Part shown: one piece after another, positions 1 to 9,507 of the stretch | Layout of the letters: each line of letters starts with the position of its first letter | Numbering within the stretch: position 1 is the stretch's first letter | NCBI RefSeq assembly: GCF_001425205.1 | Contig: NZ_LMDW01000001.1 | Span: forward strand, 993,928 to 1,057,927 | Direction of reading: 5' to 3' | DNA: 64,000 nucleotides | Origin: Variovorax sp. Root411 | GTDB taxonomy: Bacteria; Pseudomonadota; Gammaproteobacteria; Burkholderiales; Burkholderiaceae_C | Made by a program: the position numbers and the translations under genes | Notes under the pieces: model-generated | Told to the model about the DNA's origin: nothing | The model's database searches: none | Seen by the model: the letters and a program-made list of their open reading frames with translations, nothing else

Positions 1-489
1 CGCGCAGGCCACCGCGTGGCCGAGGTAGCCCGGGCCGGGCAGGCGCGAGGCCGGCGTCGACACCGACAGGATCACGCCGCCGCCGCGCTTCGCCATGTGC
101 GGCGAGACGGCCTTGGCCGTGAGGAAAGTGCTGCGCGTGTAGGCGTGCACGGGCAGGAAGAAGTCCTCCAGCGACAGCGCCGACAGCGGCGTGCCCTGCA
201 CATGCAGGATGCCGATGGCATTGAGCGCGACATCGATGCCGCCCGCGCGCTCCGCCACCTCGCTGGCGTGGCGGAGCATGGCCTGCTCGTCGAGCCCGTC
301 GACCACCGCCGCCTCGGCACTGCCGCCCGCCAACGCGATGGCCCGCACCGCCGCATCGAGCCTGGTGCGGTTGCGCCCCGTGATGAACACCTGGGCGCCT
401 TCGCGCGCAAAGGCGCGGGCCACCGCGCTGCCGATGGCGCCGCTGCCGCCATGAACCACCACGCACCGGCCTTGGAATGCCTGGGACAT
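1..489 (-). CDS. SDR family oxidoreductase, partial (C-terminus beyond window)
   Basis: This is a short-chain dehydrogenase/reductase missing its C-terminus, which lies past base 1. The frame opens with ATG at 489 (MSQAFQGRCVVVHGGSG) and shows the N-terminal Rossmann nucleotide-binding loop GGSGAIGSA near residues 14-22 and a TGRNR segment after the second strand. The NAG motif reads LNAIGI. A serine-rich strand (ILSVSTPAS) lies where the catalytic Ser is expected. The tyrosine near the window edge sits in GYLGHAVA, so the usual YxxxK lysine is replaced by Ala. It may be an atypical or non-catalytic SDR. Substrate is not predictable. Confidence 0.8.
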   Translation of the reverse strand, partial: MSQAFQGRCVVVHGGSGAIGSAVARAFAREGAQVFITGRNRTRLDAAVRAIALAGGSAEAAVVDGLDEQAMLRHASEVAERAGGIDVALNAIGILHVQGTPLSALSLEDFFLPVHAYTRSTFLTAKAVSPHMAKRGGGVILSVSTPASRLPGPGYLGHAVACA

Positions 490-581
490 CGTCTTCTCCT
501 CGGGTTGCCGCCCGCGACATGCGGGCGTTCGAACCAAGGACGGACGGCGGCGGTGCGATCCGACAATGCCGGTGATTTTTT

Positions 582-962
582 TCAGACCTGCGGAATCCGC
601 GCCGGAATCACGCCCGGGTCGTACCAGGTGATCGGCCGGATCTCGAACACGCCGGTCTCGAAGGCCAGCCGGTGCGCGGCATGCGTGGCCTCCTCGACGG
701 TCTCGCATTCCACGATGTAGATGCCCATCAGCTGCTCTTTCGTCTCGGCGAAGGGGCCATCGGTGACCATCGGATGCATATCGCCCGCGCGGCGCACCGT
801 GGTGGCCACGTTCGGCATCAGCCGCAGCACCGTGCCGAGCCGGCCCTGCGCCTGCAGGTCGTCGCGCAGGTCGGTGTGGCGGTCGAGCATTTCCTCTTCG
901 ACGCCGGGTTCCCAGGCGGCCACTGCGGATTCGGAACCGTAGATGAGGATGGAATAGAGCAT
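582..962 (-). CDS. YCII-related (DGPF domain) protein
   Basis: The 126-residue protein is a single YCII-fold domain carrying the diagnostic DGPFAETKEQLMG segment around residues 67-80. Proteins of this family have a ferredoxin-like dimeric fold and are very often encoded beside ECF42-type sigma factors, as here: the sigma-factor gene lies upstream on the same strand with its stop 36 bp before this ATG. The biochemical role of the DGPF proteins is not established. It is presumably co-transcribed with the sigma factor and part of its regulatory unit. The family assignment is firm; the function is not. Confidence 0.9.
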   Translation of the reverse strand: MLYSILIYGSESAVAAWEPGVEEEMLDRHTDLRDDLQAQGRLGTVLRLMPNVATTVRRAGDMHPMVTDGPFAETKEQLMGIYIVECETVEEATHAAHRLAFETGVFEIRPITWYDPGVIPARIPQV

Positions 963-998
963 GGCTTTCCTTTTCTGGCTGTGGTTCTTGATGGGAGA

Positions 999-2258
999 TC
1001 AGCCGCCCGGTGCGCCGAGGCCGTCGAGCATCGTGCGGATGTGCGCTGCCTCGGCGGCCGTGCGGGCCAGGCCGAGGGCGCGCGCGAAGGCGGCGCGGGC
1101 TTCCTCGCCGCGGCCGAGCTGCATCTGCAACGCGCCCTGCAGGCCGTGGAAGTGAAAGTAGTCGGCCAGTGCGCCGGCCAGCGGTTCCGTCAGCGACAGC
1201 GCCGCCTGCGGCCCGCGCAGCTTATGTACCGCCACCGCGCGGTTCAGCGTGACGACCGGCGAGGGTTGCAGGGTTTCGAGCGCGGCGTAGAGGCGGTCGA
1301 TCTCGGCCCAGTCCGTGTCTTCGGCGCGCGCGGCCTGCGCATGGGTGCCGGCGATGGCGGCTTGCAGCTGGTAGGGGCCGGGCCGGTGCTGCCGCAGCGC
1401 GCCTTCGACCAGTGCCAGGCCTTCGTCGATCAGCGCATGGTTCCAGCGTGCGCGGTCCTGGTCTTCGAGCAGCACGACCAAGCCGCCGGCATCGAGCCGC
1501 GTATCGGCGCGCGCGTGCTGCAGCAGGAGCAGGGCGGCCAGGCCCATCGACTCGGGCTCGTCGGGGAACAGCGCGAGCAGCAGCCGCGCCAGCCGTATCG
1601 CCTCTTCGCACAGCGCAATGCGAACGTGCTCGGTGCCGCCGCTGGCCGAGTAGCCCTCGTTGAACAGCAGGTAGACCGTGGTGCACACGGCCGCCAGCCG
1701 CTCGTCGCGCTCGCGCCGCCCTGGCGTGTCGAACGGAATGCCTGCCGAGGCCACGCGCTTCTTGGCGCGCGTGATGCGCTGCTCCATCGCGCTCTCGCCG
1801 ACCAGAAAGGCGCGCGCGATCTCCTGCACCGACAGCCCAGAGACGATGCGCAGCGCCAGCGCGATCTGCTGCGTCAGCGGCAGCTCGGGGTGGCAGCAGA
1901 CGAACAGCAGGCGCAGCACGTCGTCGCGGTAATGCGCCTGGTCGAGCTGCTCGACCAACCGGGCCTCGGTGTCTTCGAGGTCGCAGAGGCTGGAGATGAG
2001 CGCGTCGTCTTCGGGCAGCGCCTCGTGCCGGCTGCGCCGGCGCACCTCGTCGAGTGCCGCGTTGCGCCCGACGAAGATCAGCCACGCCAGCGGGTCGCGC
2101 GGCGGGCCGCTCTCGGGCCAGTGCTGCAGGGCGCGAAGACTGGCTTCCTGGAAGGCTTCCTCGGCCGTGTCGAGCTCGCGGAAGTAGCGCAGCAGCGCCG
2201 CCACCGCGCGCGGGCGCGAGGCGGTCAGCGTGGTGGCGATCCAGGCGGTGTCGGTCAT
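999..2258 (-). CDS. ECF42-type RNA polymerase sigma factor with C-terminal TPR-like extension
   Basis: The 419-residue product is an extracytoplasmic-function sigma factor. The start chosen is ATG 2258 (MTDTAWIATTLTASRPRAVA), which matches the usual N-terminus of this family; an upstream ATG at 2384 would overlap the divergent amidase gene. Region 2 lies at residues 10-80 (LLRYFRELDTAEEAFQEA, DPLAWLIFVGRNAALDEVRRR). Region 4 follows near 120-175 (ALRIVSGLSVQEIARAFLVGESAMEQRITRAKKR). The C-terminal half (about 200-419) is an all-helical extension, long compared with ordinary ECFs of about 190 residues and characteristic of group ECF42. These sigma factors lack an obvious anti-sigma partner; the linked DGPF protein and the extension are thought to control activity. 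Confidence 0.92.
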   Translation of the reverse strand: MTDTAWIATTLTASRPRAVAALLRYFRELDTAEEAFQEASLRALQHWPESGPPRDPLAWLIFVGRNAALDEVRRRSRHEALPEDDALISSLCDLEDTEARLVEQLDQAHYRDDVLRLLFVCCHPELPLTQQIALALRIVSGLSVQEIARAFLVGESAMEQRITRAKKRVASAGIPFDTPGRRERDERLAAVCTTVYLLFNEGYSASGGTEHVRIALCEEAIRLARLLLALFPDEPESMGLAALLLLQHARADTRLDAGGLVVLLEDQDRARWNHALIDEGLALVEGALRQHRPGPYQLQAAIAGTHAQAARAEDTDWAEIDRLYAALETLQPSPVVTLNRAVAVHKLRGPQAALSLTEPLAGALADYFHFHGLQGALQMQLGRGEEARAAFARALGLARTAAEAAHIRTMLDGLGAPGG

Positions 2259-2371
2259 GCGATGCGCTTGCCCCTCGTTCTTGATCACCCAAGGACGAGC
2301 GAGTATGCGTCGCGCCGACATGCTCGGCAAAATCGGCCGGACAGTCCTGGAAACGATATGGAGCACCACGG

Positions 2372-3844
2372 ATGACGCTGGCAATGAGCTGGAGCGAATG
2401 GGCCGATCACGACGGCATCGGGTTGGCCGAACGGGTTCGCAAGGGGGAGTTGACGGCGGCCGAGCTGGCGGCGCAGGCGGCTGCCGGCATCGCGAAGGTC
2501 GATCCGTCGCTGGACGCGGTGGTCGAAGTCTTCGACGACGTGGTGGCCGACCCGCTGAAGGACGGCATGAACCCCGAAGGCGTGTTCGCGGGCCTGCCCT
2601 ACCTGATGAAGGACCTCGGCCCGACGCTGAAGGGCCGGCTGCAGGAGTTCGGTTCGATGATGATGCAGGGTCATCGCCCCGCGGCCGACAGCTTTCTCAC
2701 GCAGCAACTGCGCAAGGTGGGCCTGAACATCGTGGGCCGCAGCACCACGCCCGAGTTCGGCGTGTGCAGCTCGGCGGAGAACGCGCTTTGCACCACGCGC
2801 AATCCGTGGAATCTGGAATACACGACCTGCGGGTCCTCGGCCGGCACGGCGGCCGTGGTGGCCGCTGGCGTGCTGCCGCTGTCCCATGCCACCGACGGCG
2901 GCGGTTCCATCCGCATTCCAGCGGGCGTGAACGGCAACATCGGCCTGAAGGTGTCGCGCGGCGTGTTCTCGCTGGCGCCCAGCCTGTCGGACCTGTCGGG
3001 GCTCGTGTCGATCCAGGGCTGCCACAGCCGCACCGTGCGCGACACGGCGGCCTTCGTCGATCACTGCCGTGGCGGTGCGCCGGGCGAGTTCATGCCCTTC
3101 TGGTCGCCAGCCGAGCCGTACAGCGACCTCATCCGGCGCGACCCGGGCCGCCTGCGCATCGCGCTGTCGCACGAGTGGGGCGACTTCCGCGCGACGCCGC
3201 ATTTCGTGGCCGAGCTGGAGCGCGTCGGCCGCTTTCTCGAGGGGCTGGGCCACCACGTCGAATGGGCGCTGCCGGAGATCGACTTCCGAACGGCCTTCGA
3301 CGCGCAGACCACCTGCTACATCAGCAACTTCGCGCAGGTCATCGACGGCCATCTGCACCGGCTGGGGTTGGAGCGCCCGCCGGCCGAGCTGCTGGAGCCG
3401 ATCAACATCAAGATCTGGGAAGCCGGGCTGCACACCTCCTACACAGAGCGCTCGAAGATGCAGGCGGTGTTCAACAGCACCTCGCGCGCCTTCGGCGACT
3501 TCTTCCAGCGCTGGGACATCATCCTGACGCCGATCAGCGCGCTGCCCACGCCCAAGGTCGGCACCAGCGAGTACCTGACGACCAGCACGAACCCGTCCGT
3601 TTACGACTGGTTCGCCAATCTCTGGAAAAACTTCGCGTACACGCCGCTGGCCAACCTGTGCGGCATGCCAGGCATCTCGCTGCCCATGGCGGCGCAGGAG
3701 AACGGCATGCCGCTGGGCATCCAGGCTCAGGCCGCGCAGGCGAACGACGGGCTGCTGCTACAGCTGGCCGCGCAGATCGAGCGGGCGCTTGGCGGCAAGT
3801 GGAATGCGGGCAGGCGGCCCGGGGTGCACGTCACCAGCGGGTGA
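2372..3844 (+). CDS. Amidase signature family protein
   Basis: A 490-residue amidase-signature enzyme that hydrolyses a carboxamide bond; the substrate cannot be deduced. The Ser-Ser-Lys triad is visible: Lys80 in GLPYLMKDLG, cis-Ser155 in CGSSAGTA (canonical GGSSGG, with Gly-to-Cys and Gly-to-Ala changes that keep both serines), and nucleophile Ser179 in DGGGSIRIPAG. Start ATG 2372 is followed by an in-frame ATG at 2384; neither has a strong ribosome site, so the start is uncertain by four residues. It is divergent from the sigma-factor gene, with 113 bp between start codons. No signal peptide is seen, so it is probably cytoplasmic. Confidence 0.92.
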   Translation: MTLAMSWSEWADHDGIGLAERVRKGELTAAELAAQAAAGIAKVDPSLDAVVEVFDDVVADPLKDGMNPEGVFAGLPYLMKDLGPTLKGRLQEFGSMMMQGHRPAADSFLTQQLRKVGLNIVGRSTTPEFGVCSSAENALCTTRNPWNLEYTTCGSSAGTAAVVAAGVLPLSHATDGGGSIRIPAGVNGNIGLKVSRGVFSLAPSLSDLSGLVSIQGCHSRTVRDTAAFVDHCRGGAPGEFMPFWSPAEPYSDLIRRDPGRLRIALSHEWGDFRATPHFVAELERVGRFLEGLGHHVEWALPEIDFRTAFDAQTTCYISNFAQVIDGHLHRLGLERPPAELLEPINIKIWEAGLHTSYTERSKMQAVFNSTSRAFGDFFQRWDIILTPISALPTPKVGTSEYLTTSTNPSVYDWFANLWKNFAYTPLANLCGMPGISLPMAAQENGMPLGIQAQAAQANDGLLLQLAAQIERALGGKWNAGRRPGVHVTSG

Positions 3845-3911
3845 GGTGCAGGCCGTTGGCGTTGTGGTCGATGTAGTCGCGCAGCAACTGTGCGTCCCAC
3901 TTCGCAAGGCC
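3831..3911 (-). pseudogene. Possible 3' tail of a decayed minus-strand gene
   Basis: Read on the minus strand, this stretch encodes about 25 residues ending AKWDAQLLRDYIDHNANG followed by LHLTRW and a TGA stop at 3831-3833. It looks like natural protein and is preceded directly by an in-frame TAA, with no coding continuation upstream. It overlaps the last codons of the amidase. I read it as the surviving C-terminus of a lost gene. The remaining intergenic DNA up to 4177 (about 270 bp) is less GC-rich and contains nothing else I can identify. Confidence 0.35.
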
Positions 3912-4198
3912 TTCTTACTGCGAAAGTGCTCGAACATCGCCTCGCGATGCGCTCATTTGCATCGCGGCGTGCACACGGGCTTGACCTGCGGGAGAACGTC
4001 CGCATACTGCGCTCCGTCACAAGCGCAGCTAACAGTTGGGACACGATTGAAGAGCCGCGCTTCCGGACTCAGGGGGAGCGAGAAAACAGCGTACCGCGAA
4101 AGCACTATGGAACCCGGGCGTCGAGCACGCCCACGTTCTGAACGATCCGAATCTTCTTCTTGATCTCGATCTTCTTCATGGAACCAACCGAGGCCTGC

Positions 4199-5860
4199 AT
4201 GACCACTCCTTTGTCGCAGACACGATTCATCCTTCCCGCACTCTTGTCCTGGTACGCCCTTCGGGACTCGATTTGGAGAACCGCCCTGGTCTTCTTCATG
4301 TCGGTGGTCGTGACCGCCTGCGGGGGCGGCGGCAATGGCGGCGGTTTCTTCCCGTTCTTTCCATTGCCCACGCAGCTCTACGCGGTGGGCGGAACCGTCA
4401 CAGGCCTGACGGGCTCCGGGCTCGTCCTGCAGAACAACGGAGGCGATGATCTGGCCGTGCCGGCCGGCAGCAGCAGCTTCCGCTTCGCGGGCAAGCTGGC
4501 CAAGGGCGAGGCCTACGCCGTGCGCGTGAAGACGCAGCCCGGCTCTCCGGCACAGACCTGCACCGTGAACAGCGCCACCGGCACCGTGGCCGACGCGGAC
4601 GTGAGCACCGTCACGATCGTTTGCGCCAGCAACAGCGTCACCGTGAGCGGCACGGTCAGCGGACTGGTCGGCTCCGGGCTCGTTCTGCAGAACAACGGCG
4701 CAGACTCTCTCGCAGTGGCAGCCAATGGCAGCTTCACCTTCGCGACGCCCATGGCGAACGGCGCCACCTACGCGGTCACGGTGAGCGCGCTGCCCGCGGC
4801 GGAATTCTGCAGCGTCACCAACGGCAGCGGCACTGCGGCTGCGGACGTGAGCAATGTGGCCGTGCAGTGCTCGGTCGGCTCGGTCACGACGGTGGCAGGC
4901 ACCGGTGCAAAGGGCTCGGCCAATGGGAACGGCACGGCTGCCTCGTTCAACCAGCCATTCGGCATGGTCGTGGATTCGGGCGGCAACCTCTATGTGGCGG
5001 ACAGCGCCAACAACACGATCCGCAAGATCACCCCGGCGCGCGATGTCACGACCTTCGCGGGCTCCGTGACGCCGGGCTCTACCAACGGCAACGGTACGCT
5101 TGCGTCGTTCGACCGCCCGACGGGCCTGGCATCGGATACCGGCGGCAACTTCTATACGGGGGATTTCAACAACAACATGATCCGCAAGATCACCCCGGCA
5201 GCCGATGTCACGACGATCGCCGGCTCCGGGGCCTTCGGCTCGACCAACGGCAACGGCACCGCTGCGTCCTTCAACAATCCAGCGGGCGTGGCAGTGGACG
5301 CCGCCGGCAACGTCTATATCTCGGACTACAACAACAACCTGATCCGCAAGATCACGCCAGCGGGCGATGTCACGACGTTCGCGGGCTCCGGGGCGGTGGG
5401 CGGGGCCGATGGCAACGGCACGGCCGCGTCCTTCAACAGTCCGGTGGGCCTCGCGCTGGACGCCGCCGGCAATCTCTATGTGGCGGACTCCCTCAACAAC
5501 GTGATCCGCAAGATCACTCCGGCAGGCGATGTCACGACGTTCGCGGGTTCCGGGACGGCGGGCGCGGTCGACGGCAACGGCACTGCCGCGTCGTTCCGCG
5601 TTCCGAACGGGGTGACGGTGGACGCCAGCGGCAACATCTATGTGGCGGACTACGGCAACAACCTGTTCCGCGTGATCACCCCGGCTGGTGACGTGAGAAC
5701 GCTGGCGGGCTCGGGGGCGCCCGGCGCGGCCGACGGCAAGGGCGCGGCCGCAAGTTTCAATGGCCCTGTCAGCGTGGTTCTGGACGGCAGTAATGCCTTT
5801 TACGTCGCCGACTACGACGGCCAGTTGATCCGCAGGATCGTGCTCGTGCCCGGGCCTTGA
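4199..5860 (+). CDS. NHL/beta-propeller repeat lipoprotein
   Basis: A secreted lipoprotein of about 553 residues from ATG 4199, or 560 from ATG 4178; GAGG lies upstream of 4199. The N-terminus has a long signal segment with a lipobox (SVVVTAC followed by GGGG). Two tandem modules of about 80 residues follow, each with a G(T)V(T/S)GL.GSGLVLQNNG pattern and a cysteine near each end. The C-terminal 320 residues comprise about six NHL repeats of about 54 residues, with recurring ASFN.P.G...D..GN.YVAD..NN.IRKITPAGDV and TTFAGSG. Together these would form a surface-exposed beta-propeller for ligand or protein binding. The repeats are also strongly conserved at DNA level. The ligand is unknown. Confidence 0.88.
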   Translation: MTTPLSQTRFILPALLSWYALRDSIWRTALVFFMSVVVTACGGGGNGGGFFPFFPLPTQLYAVGGTVTGLTGSGLVLQNNGGDDLAVPAGSSSFRFAGKLAKGEAYAVRVKTQPGSPAQTCTVNSATGTVADADVSTVTIVCASNSVTVSGTVSGLVGSGLVLQNNGADSLAVAANGSFTFATPMANGATYAVTVSALPAAEFCSVTNGSGTAAADVSNVAVQCSVGSVTTVAGTGAKGSANGNGTAASFNQPFGMVVDSGGNLYVADSANNTIRKITPARDVTTFAGSVTPGSTNGNGTLASFDRPTGLASDTGGNFYTGDFNNNMIRKITPAADVTTIAGSGAFGSTNGNGTAASFNNPAGVAVDAAGNVYISDYNNNLIRKITPAGDVTTFAGSGAVGGADGNGTAASFNSPVGLALDAAGNLYVADSLNNVIRKITPAGDVTTFAGSGTAGAVDGNGTAASFRVPNGVTVDASGNIYVADYGNNLFRVITPAGDVRTLAGSGAPGAADGKGAAASFNGPVSVVLDGSNAFYVADYDGQLIRRIVLVPGP

Positions 5861-5888
5861 TCGACGCTGTCCTGCAGCGCGGTGGCGC

Positions 5889-6728
5889 TCAGATCAGCTT
5901 TTCGTCGGGCGTGGAGATCTTGCGCAGCGCGCCGTGCCGCGTGGCGGGCATCTTCAGCGGATGCTCGGTATGGCTGTCGTCCCACACCGGGTCTTCGATG
6001 CTGTCGAACACCTCGCGCAGCTTCTGGCCCCAGCTGTTGTGCATCATGCGGTAGTAGGGGTTGTCGGCATCGATGCAGATCACGCGGTCGGTCTCGAGCT
6101 TGTTGGCCTCGTACACCACGAGGTCGAGCGGCAGGCCGACCGACAGGTTCGACTTCATGGTCGAGTCCATCGACACCAGCGCGCACTTGGCGGCTTCGTC
6201 GAGCGGGGTCTCGGGCGTGAGAACCCGGTCGAGCACGGGCTTGCCGTACTTCGACTCGCCGACCTGGAAGTAGGGCGTCTCGGTGGTGGCTTCGATGAAG
6301 TTGCCGGCCGCATAGACCAGGAACAGTCGCATGCCCTCGCCCTTGACCTGCCCGCCGAAGATGAAGGACACGTTGAAGTCCAGCCCCGCATGCTTGAGTG
6401 CTTCGGCATCGCGGTCGTACACGTGGCGCACCGCCGAGCCCAGAACGCGCGCGGCATCGAACATGCTCTTGGCGTTCCAGATGGTGATCGGGTCGCCCTG
6501 CGTGCCGTCTTCGCGGGTCTCGCGCAGCTCCTCGATCTGGAGAATTTCGCGCACCGACTGCGAGATGCTCAGGTTGCCCGCCGACAGCAGCACCATGACG
6601 CGGTCGCCCGGCTGCTCGTAGACGATCATCTTGCGGAAGGTGCTGATGTGGTCCACGCCCGCGTTGGTGCGCGAGTCGGAGAGAAACACCAGGCCGGCGT
6701 TGAGTTTGATGCCTACGCAGTAAGTCAT
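5889..6728 (-). CDS. anbu: Proteasome-like ancestral beta subunit (Anbu, COG3484)
   Basis: A 279-residue protein of the Ntn-hydrolase proteasome-like family known as Anbu. I chose ATG 6728 because it gives MTYCVGIKLNAGLVFLSDSRTNAG, putting Thr directly after the initiator Met as the presumed N-terminal nucleophile; an upstream ATG at 6776 would bury it. SDSRTNAGVD near residues 17-26 includes the Asp of the active site, and MVLLSAGNLS lies around 46-55. Published Anbu structures form open rings or helical assemblies with little detectable protease activity. Anbu loci often carry ATP-grasp, alpha-E and transglutaminase-like genes; none is present here. The gene follows mutS on the same strand with a 28-bp gap, so co-transcription is possible. 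Confidence 0.9.
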   Translation of the reverse strand: MTYCVGIKLNAGLVFLSDSRTNAGVDHISTFRKMIVYEQPGDRVMVLLSAGNLSISQSVREILQIEELRETREDGTQGDPITIWNAKSMFDAARVLGSAVRHVYDRDAEALKHAGLDFNVSFIFGGQVKGEGMRLFLVYAAGNFIEATTETPYFQVGESKYGKPVLDRVLTPETPLDEAAKCALVSMDSTMKSNLSVGLPLDLVVYEANKLETDRVICIDADNPYYRMMHNSWGQKLREVFDSIEDPVWDDSHTEHPLKMPATRHGALRKISTPDEKLI

Positions 6729-6756
6729 GAGTTCATCTTGCATGAACGGTGCCCGG

Positions 6757-9414
6757 TCATGCGGCGCCGAGTTCACGTTTATTTAGTTTTTGAAGGGCGT
6801 ACAAGGCGTCGAGCGCCTCGCGCGGGCTCATGGTGTCGGGGTCGAGCGCAGCCAGCGCGGATTCTACGGCGCTGGCCAGCGGCGTTTCGGCCACCGGGGG
6901 CGGTGCGAACAGGTCGACCTGTGCACGTGTTTGCGCATGCTGCGATTCGAGCGCCTCCAGCGCCTGCCGCGCATGGTTGACCACCGCCGCGGGCATGCCC
7001 GCGAGCCGCGCCACCTGGATGCCGTAGCTCTTGCTGGCCGGGCCGGGCTGCATTTCGTGCAGGAACACGATGTCGCGGCCCGCCTCGGTGGCGCTCACGT
7101 GCATGTTCACCGCGCCATGGTGCGTGGCCGGGAACTCGGTCAGCTCGAAGTAGTGGGTGGCGAACAGCGTGAAGGCCTTGCTGCGGTCGTGCAACTGGGC
7201 CGCGATGCCGGCGGCCAGCGCCAGCCCGTCGAAGGTGCTGGTGCCGCGGCCGATCTCGTCCATCAGCACCAGCGACTGCGCCGTGGCGCTGTGCAGGATC
7301 TGCGCGGCCTCGGTCATCTCGAGCATGAAGGTCGACTGCGCATTGGCCAGGTCGTCCGCCGCCCCGATGCGGGTGTGTATCGCGTCGATCGGCCCGAGCC
7401 GGCAGGCCGCCGCCGGCACGTGCGAGCCGATGGAGGCCAGCAGCACGATGATCGCCACCTGCCGCATGTACGTCGACTTGCCGCCCATGTTGGGGCCGGT
7501 GATGACCTGCATGCGCTGCTGCGGCCCAAGCTGCGTGTCGTTGGCGATGAAGCCGCCCGACGACTTCTCGGCCAGCCGGGCTTCGACCACCGGATGGCGG
7601 CCCTGCTGGATCTCGATGCACGGGTGCGCCACGAAGCTGGGCGCGCGCCAGTGCAGCGTGTGCGAGCGCTCGGCCAGCGCGCACAGCGCGTCGAGCGTGG
7701 CGATGCCGCCAGCCAGCTGCGTGAGCGCGGGCACCGAGGGCTGCAGCGCGTCGAGCAGCTGTTCGTACAGCCATTTCTCGCGGGCCAGCGCGCGGTCTTG
7801 CGCGCTCAGGGCCTTGTCCTCGAAGGTCTTCAGTTCGGGCGTGATGAAGCGCTCGGCGTTCTTCAGCGTCTGGCGGCGGCGGTAGTTGTCGGGCACCTTC
7901 GAGAGCGCGCTTTGCGTCACCTCGATGTAGAAGCCGTGCACGCGGTTGAACTGCACGCGCAGGTTGCTGATGCCGGTGCGCTCGCGCTCGCTCACTTCGA
8001 GCTTCAGCAGGAAGTCGTCGCAGTTCTCGCTGATGGCGCGCAGCTCGTCGAGCTCGGCGTCGTGGCCGGTGGCGATCACGCCGCCGTCGCGCACCAGCGC
8101 GGAAGGGTCGGGCTTGATCGCGCTCGCCAGCAGGTCGGCGCAGCCCGGTGGCGGGGCGAGGCGTTCGGCGATCCGGGCCAGCAGCGCGGCGGCGCCGGGC
8201 AGCAGCGGCGCCAGTTGCTCCGCTTTGGACAGCGCCTGGCGCAGCGCCAGCAATTCGCGCGGGCGCACCTGCCGCAGTGCGATGCGGGCCGCGATGCGTT
8301 CCACGTCGCTCGTGTTCTTGAGCTGCTCACGCAGCGTGCGCCAGGGTGCGGCCGTGCCGCCCAGTACCGTGGCCTGCAGCGCACCGACGGCCTCGAGCCG
8401 GGCCTGCGCCTCGGAGCGGTCGCGCCGCGGCGACAGCAGCCAGCGCTTCAGGAGCCGGCTGCCCATGCCCGTCATGCAGGTGTCGAGCAGCGAGAACATG
8501 GTGGGCGAATCTTCGCCGCGCAGCGTCTGCACCAGTTCGAGGTTGCGGCGCGTGGTGGGCGGCAGCTCGATCAAATCGCCATCGCGCTCGACCGAGAGGC
8601 GCTGCACGTGCGACAGCGCACGGCCTTGCGTGTGCTCGGCATAGCCCAGCAGCGCAGCGGCCGCGGCGTGCGCGTTGGTGAGCGATTCTGCGTTCCAGGC
8701 GGCGAGGCTGTTGCTGCCCATCTGCTCGCTGAGCTTGCGTTCGCCCAGGCCGCCATCGAACTGCCACGCCGGTCGCAGCGACAAGGTGAATGGCGTAGTG
8801 GCGCGCGCCGCCTTCAGGCGCTGCTCGAAGGCGGGTGTCACTTCGGCGCTGTAGAGCAGTTCGCTCGGCGCGATGCGCGCGATCCAGGCTTCGAGCGCGT
8901 CGGCCGGGCATTCGGCCAGCCGCAGTTCGGCACCTGTCACGCTCAGCCAGGCCAGCCCGCAGAAATTGCGCGTACCCGCATGCACCGCGAGCAGCAGCGA
9001 TTCACTCTTGTCGTTGAGCAGTTCGGAGTCGGTCAGCGTGCCGGGCGTGACCACCCGCACCACCTTGCGTTCCACCGGCCCCTTGCTGGCTCCGACCTCG
9101 CCCACCTGCTCGCAGATGGCAACCGATTCGCCCAGCTTGATGAGCCGGCCCAGGTAGGTGTCGACCGCATGGAAGGGCACGCCGCACATCACCACCGGCT
9201 GGCCGGCCGACTGGCCGCGCTGGGTGAGCGTGATGTCGAGCAGGCGGGCCGCTTTTTCGGCGTCGGCCCAGAAGAGTTCGTAGAAATCGCCCATCCGGTA
9301 GAACAGCAGGGTGTCCGGATGGTTGGCCTTGAGGCCAAGGTACTGGGCCATCATGGGCGTGTGCCCAGAGAGATCGCTGGTCGAGGGGGTAGGGTGGGCA
9401 GTCGTCGTGTTCAC
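6757..9414 (-). CDS. mutS: DNA mismatch repair protein MutS
   Basis: The mismatch-recognition ATPase of methyl-directed repair, 885 residues and full length. The N-terminal mismatch wedge is present ([11 protein letters not shown], with the Phe-x-Glu at 44-46). The connector, lever and clamp domains follow, then the ATPase with Walker [14 protein letters not shown], the Walker B/signature region [16 protein letters not shown], and ATHYFELTE. The frame opens at GTG 9414; an in-frame ATG pair ([12 protein letters not shown]) 19-20 codons later could also be used. The C-terminal tail ([17 protein letters not shown]) matches the usual tetramerisation end. The neighbour upstream is divergent. Confidence 0.98.
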   Translation of the reverse strand: MNTTTAHPTPSTSDLSGHTPMMAQYLGLKANHPDTLLFYRMGDFYELFWADAEKAARLLDITLTQRGQSAGQPVVMCGVPFHAVDTYLGRLIKLGESVAICEQVGEVGASKGPVERKVVRVVTPGTLTDSELLNDKSESLLLAVHAGTRNFCGLAWLSVTGAELRLAECPADALEAWIARIAPSELLYSAEVTPAFEQRLKAARATTPFTLSLRPAWQFDGGLGERKLSEQMGSNSLAAWNAESLTNAHAAAAALLGYAEHTQGRALSHVQRLSVERDGDLIELPPTTRRNLELVQTLRGEDSPTMFSLLDTCMTGMGSRLLKRWLLSPRRDRSEAQARLEAVGALQATVLGGTAAPWRTLREQLKNTSDVERIAARIALRQVRPRELLALRQALSKAEQLAPLLPGAAALLARIAERLAPPPGCADLLASAIKPDPSALVRDGGVIATGHDAELDELRAISENCDDFLLKLEVSERERTGISNLRVQFNRVHGFYIEVTQSALSKVPDNYRRRQTLKNAERFITPELKTFEDKALSAQDRALAREKWLYEQLLDALQPSVPALTQLAGGIATLDALCALAERSHTLHWRAPSFVAHPCIEIQQGRHPVVEARLAEKSSGGFIANDTQLGPQQRMQVITGPNMGGKSTYMRQVAIIVLLASIGSHVPAAACRLGPIDAIHTRIGAADDLANAQSTFMLEMTEAAQILHSATAQSLVLMDEIGRGTSTFDGLALAAGIAAQLHDRSKAFTLFATHYFELTEFPATHHGAVNMHVSATEAGRDIVFLHEMQPGPASKSYGIQVARLAGMPAAVVNHARQALEALESQHAQTRAQVDLFAPPPVAETPLASAVESALAALDPDTMSPREALDALYALQKLNKRELGAA

Positions 9415-9507
9415 TCGGGCAATTATCGGGGAGAGGCGAAAGTCTCAACCCGCATCCCCCACTCTAAAATCCCCCAGCGCAAACCCCGCGTGAAGAACAA
9501 GGCGCCC

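Noticed and set aside
4107-4179. 24-codon minus-strand frame, MKKIEIKKKIRIVQNVGVLD
   Set aside because: Too short, low complexity, and overlaps the start of the NHL lipoprotein; no supporting context.
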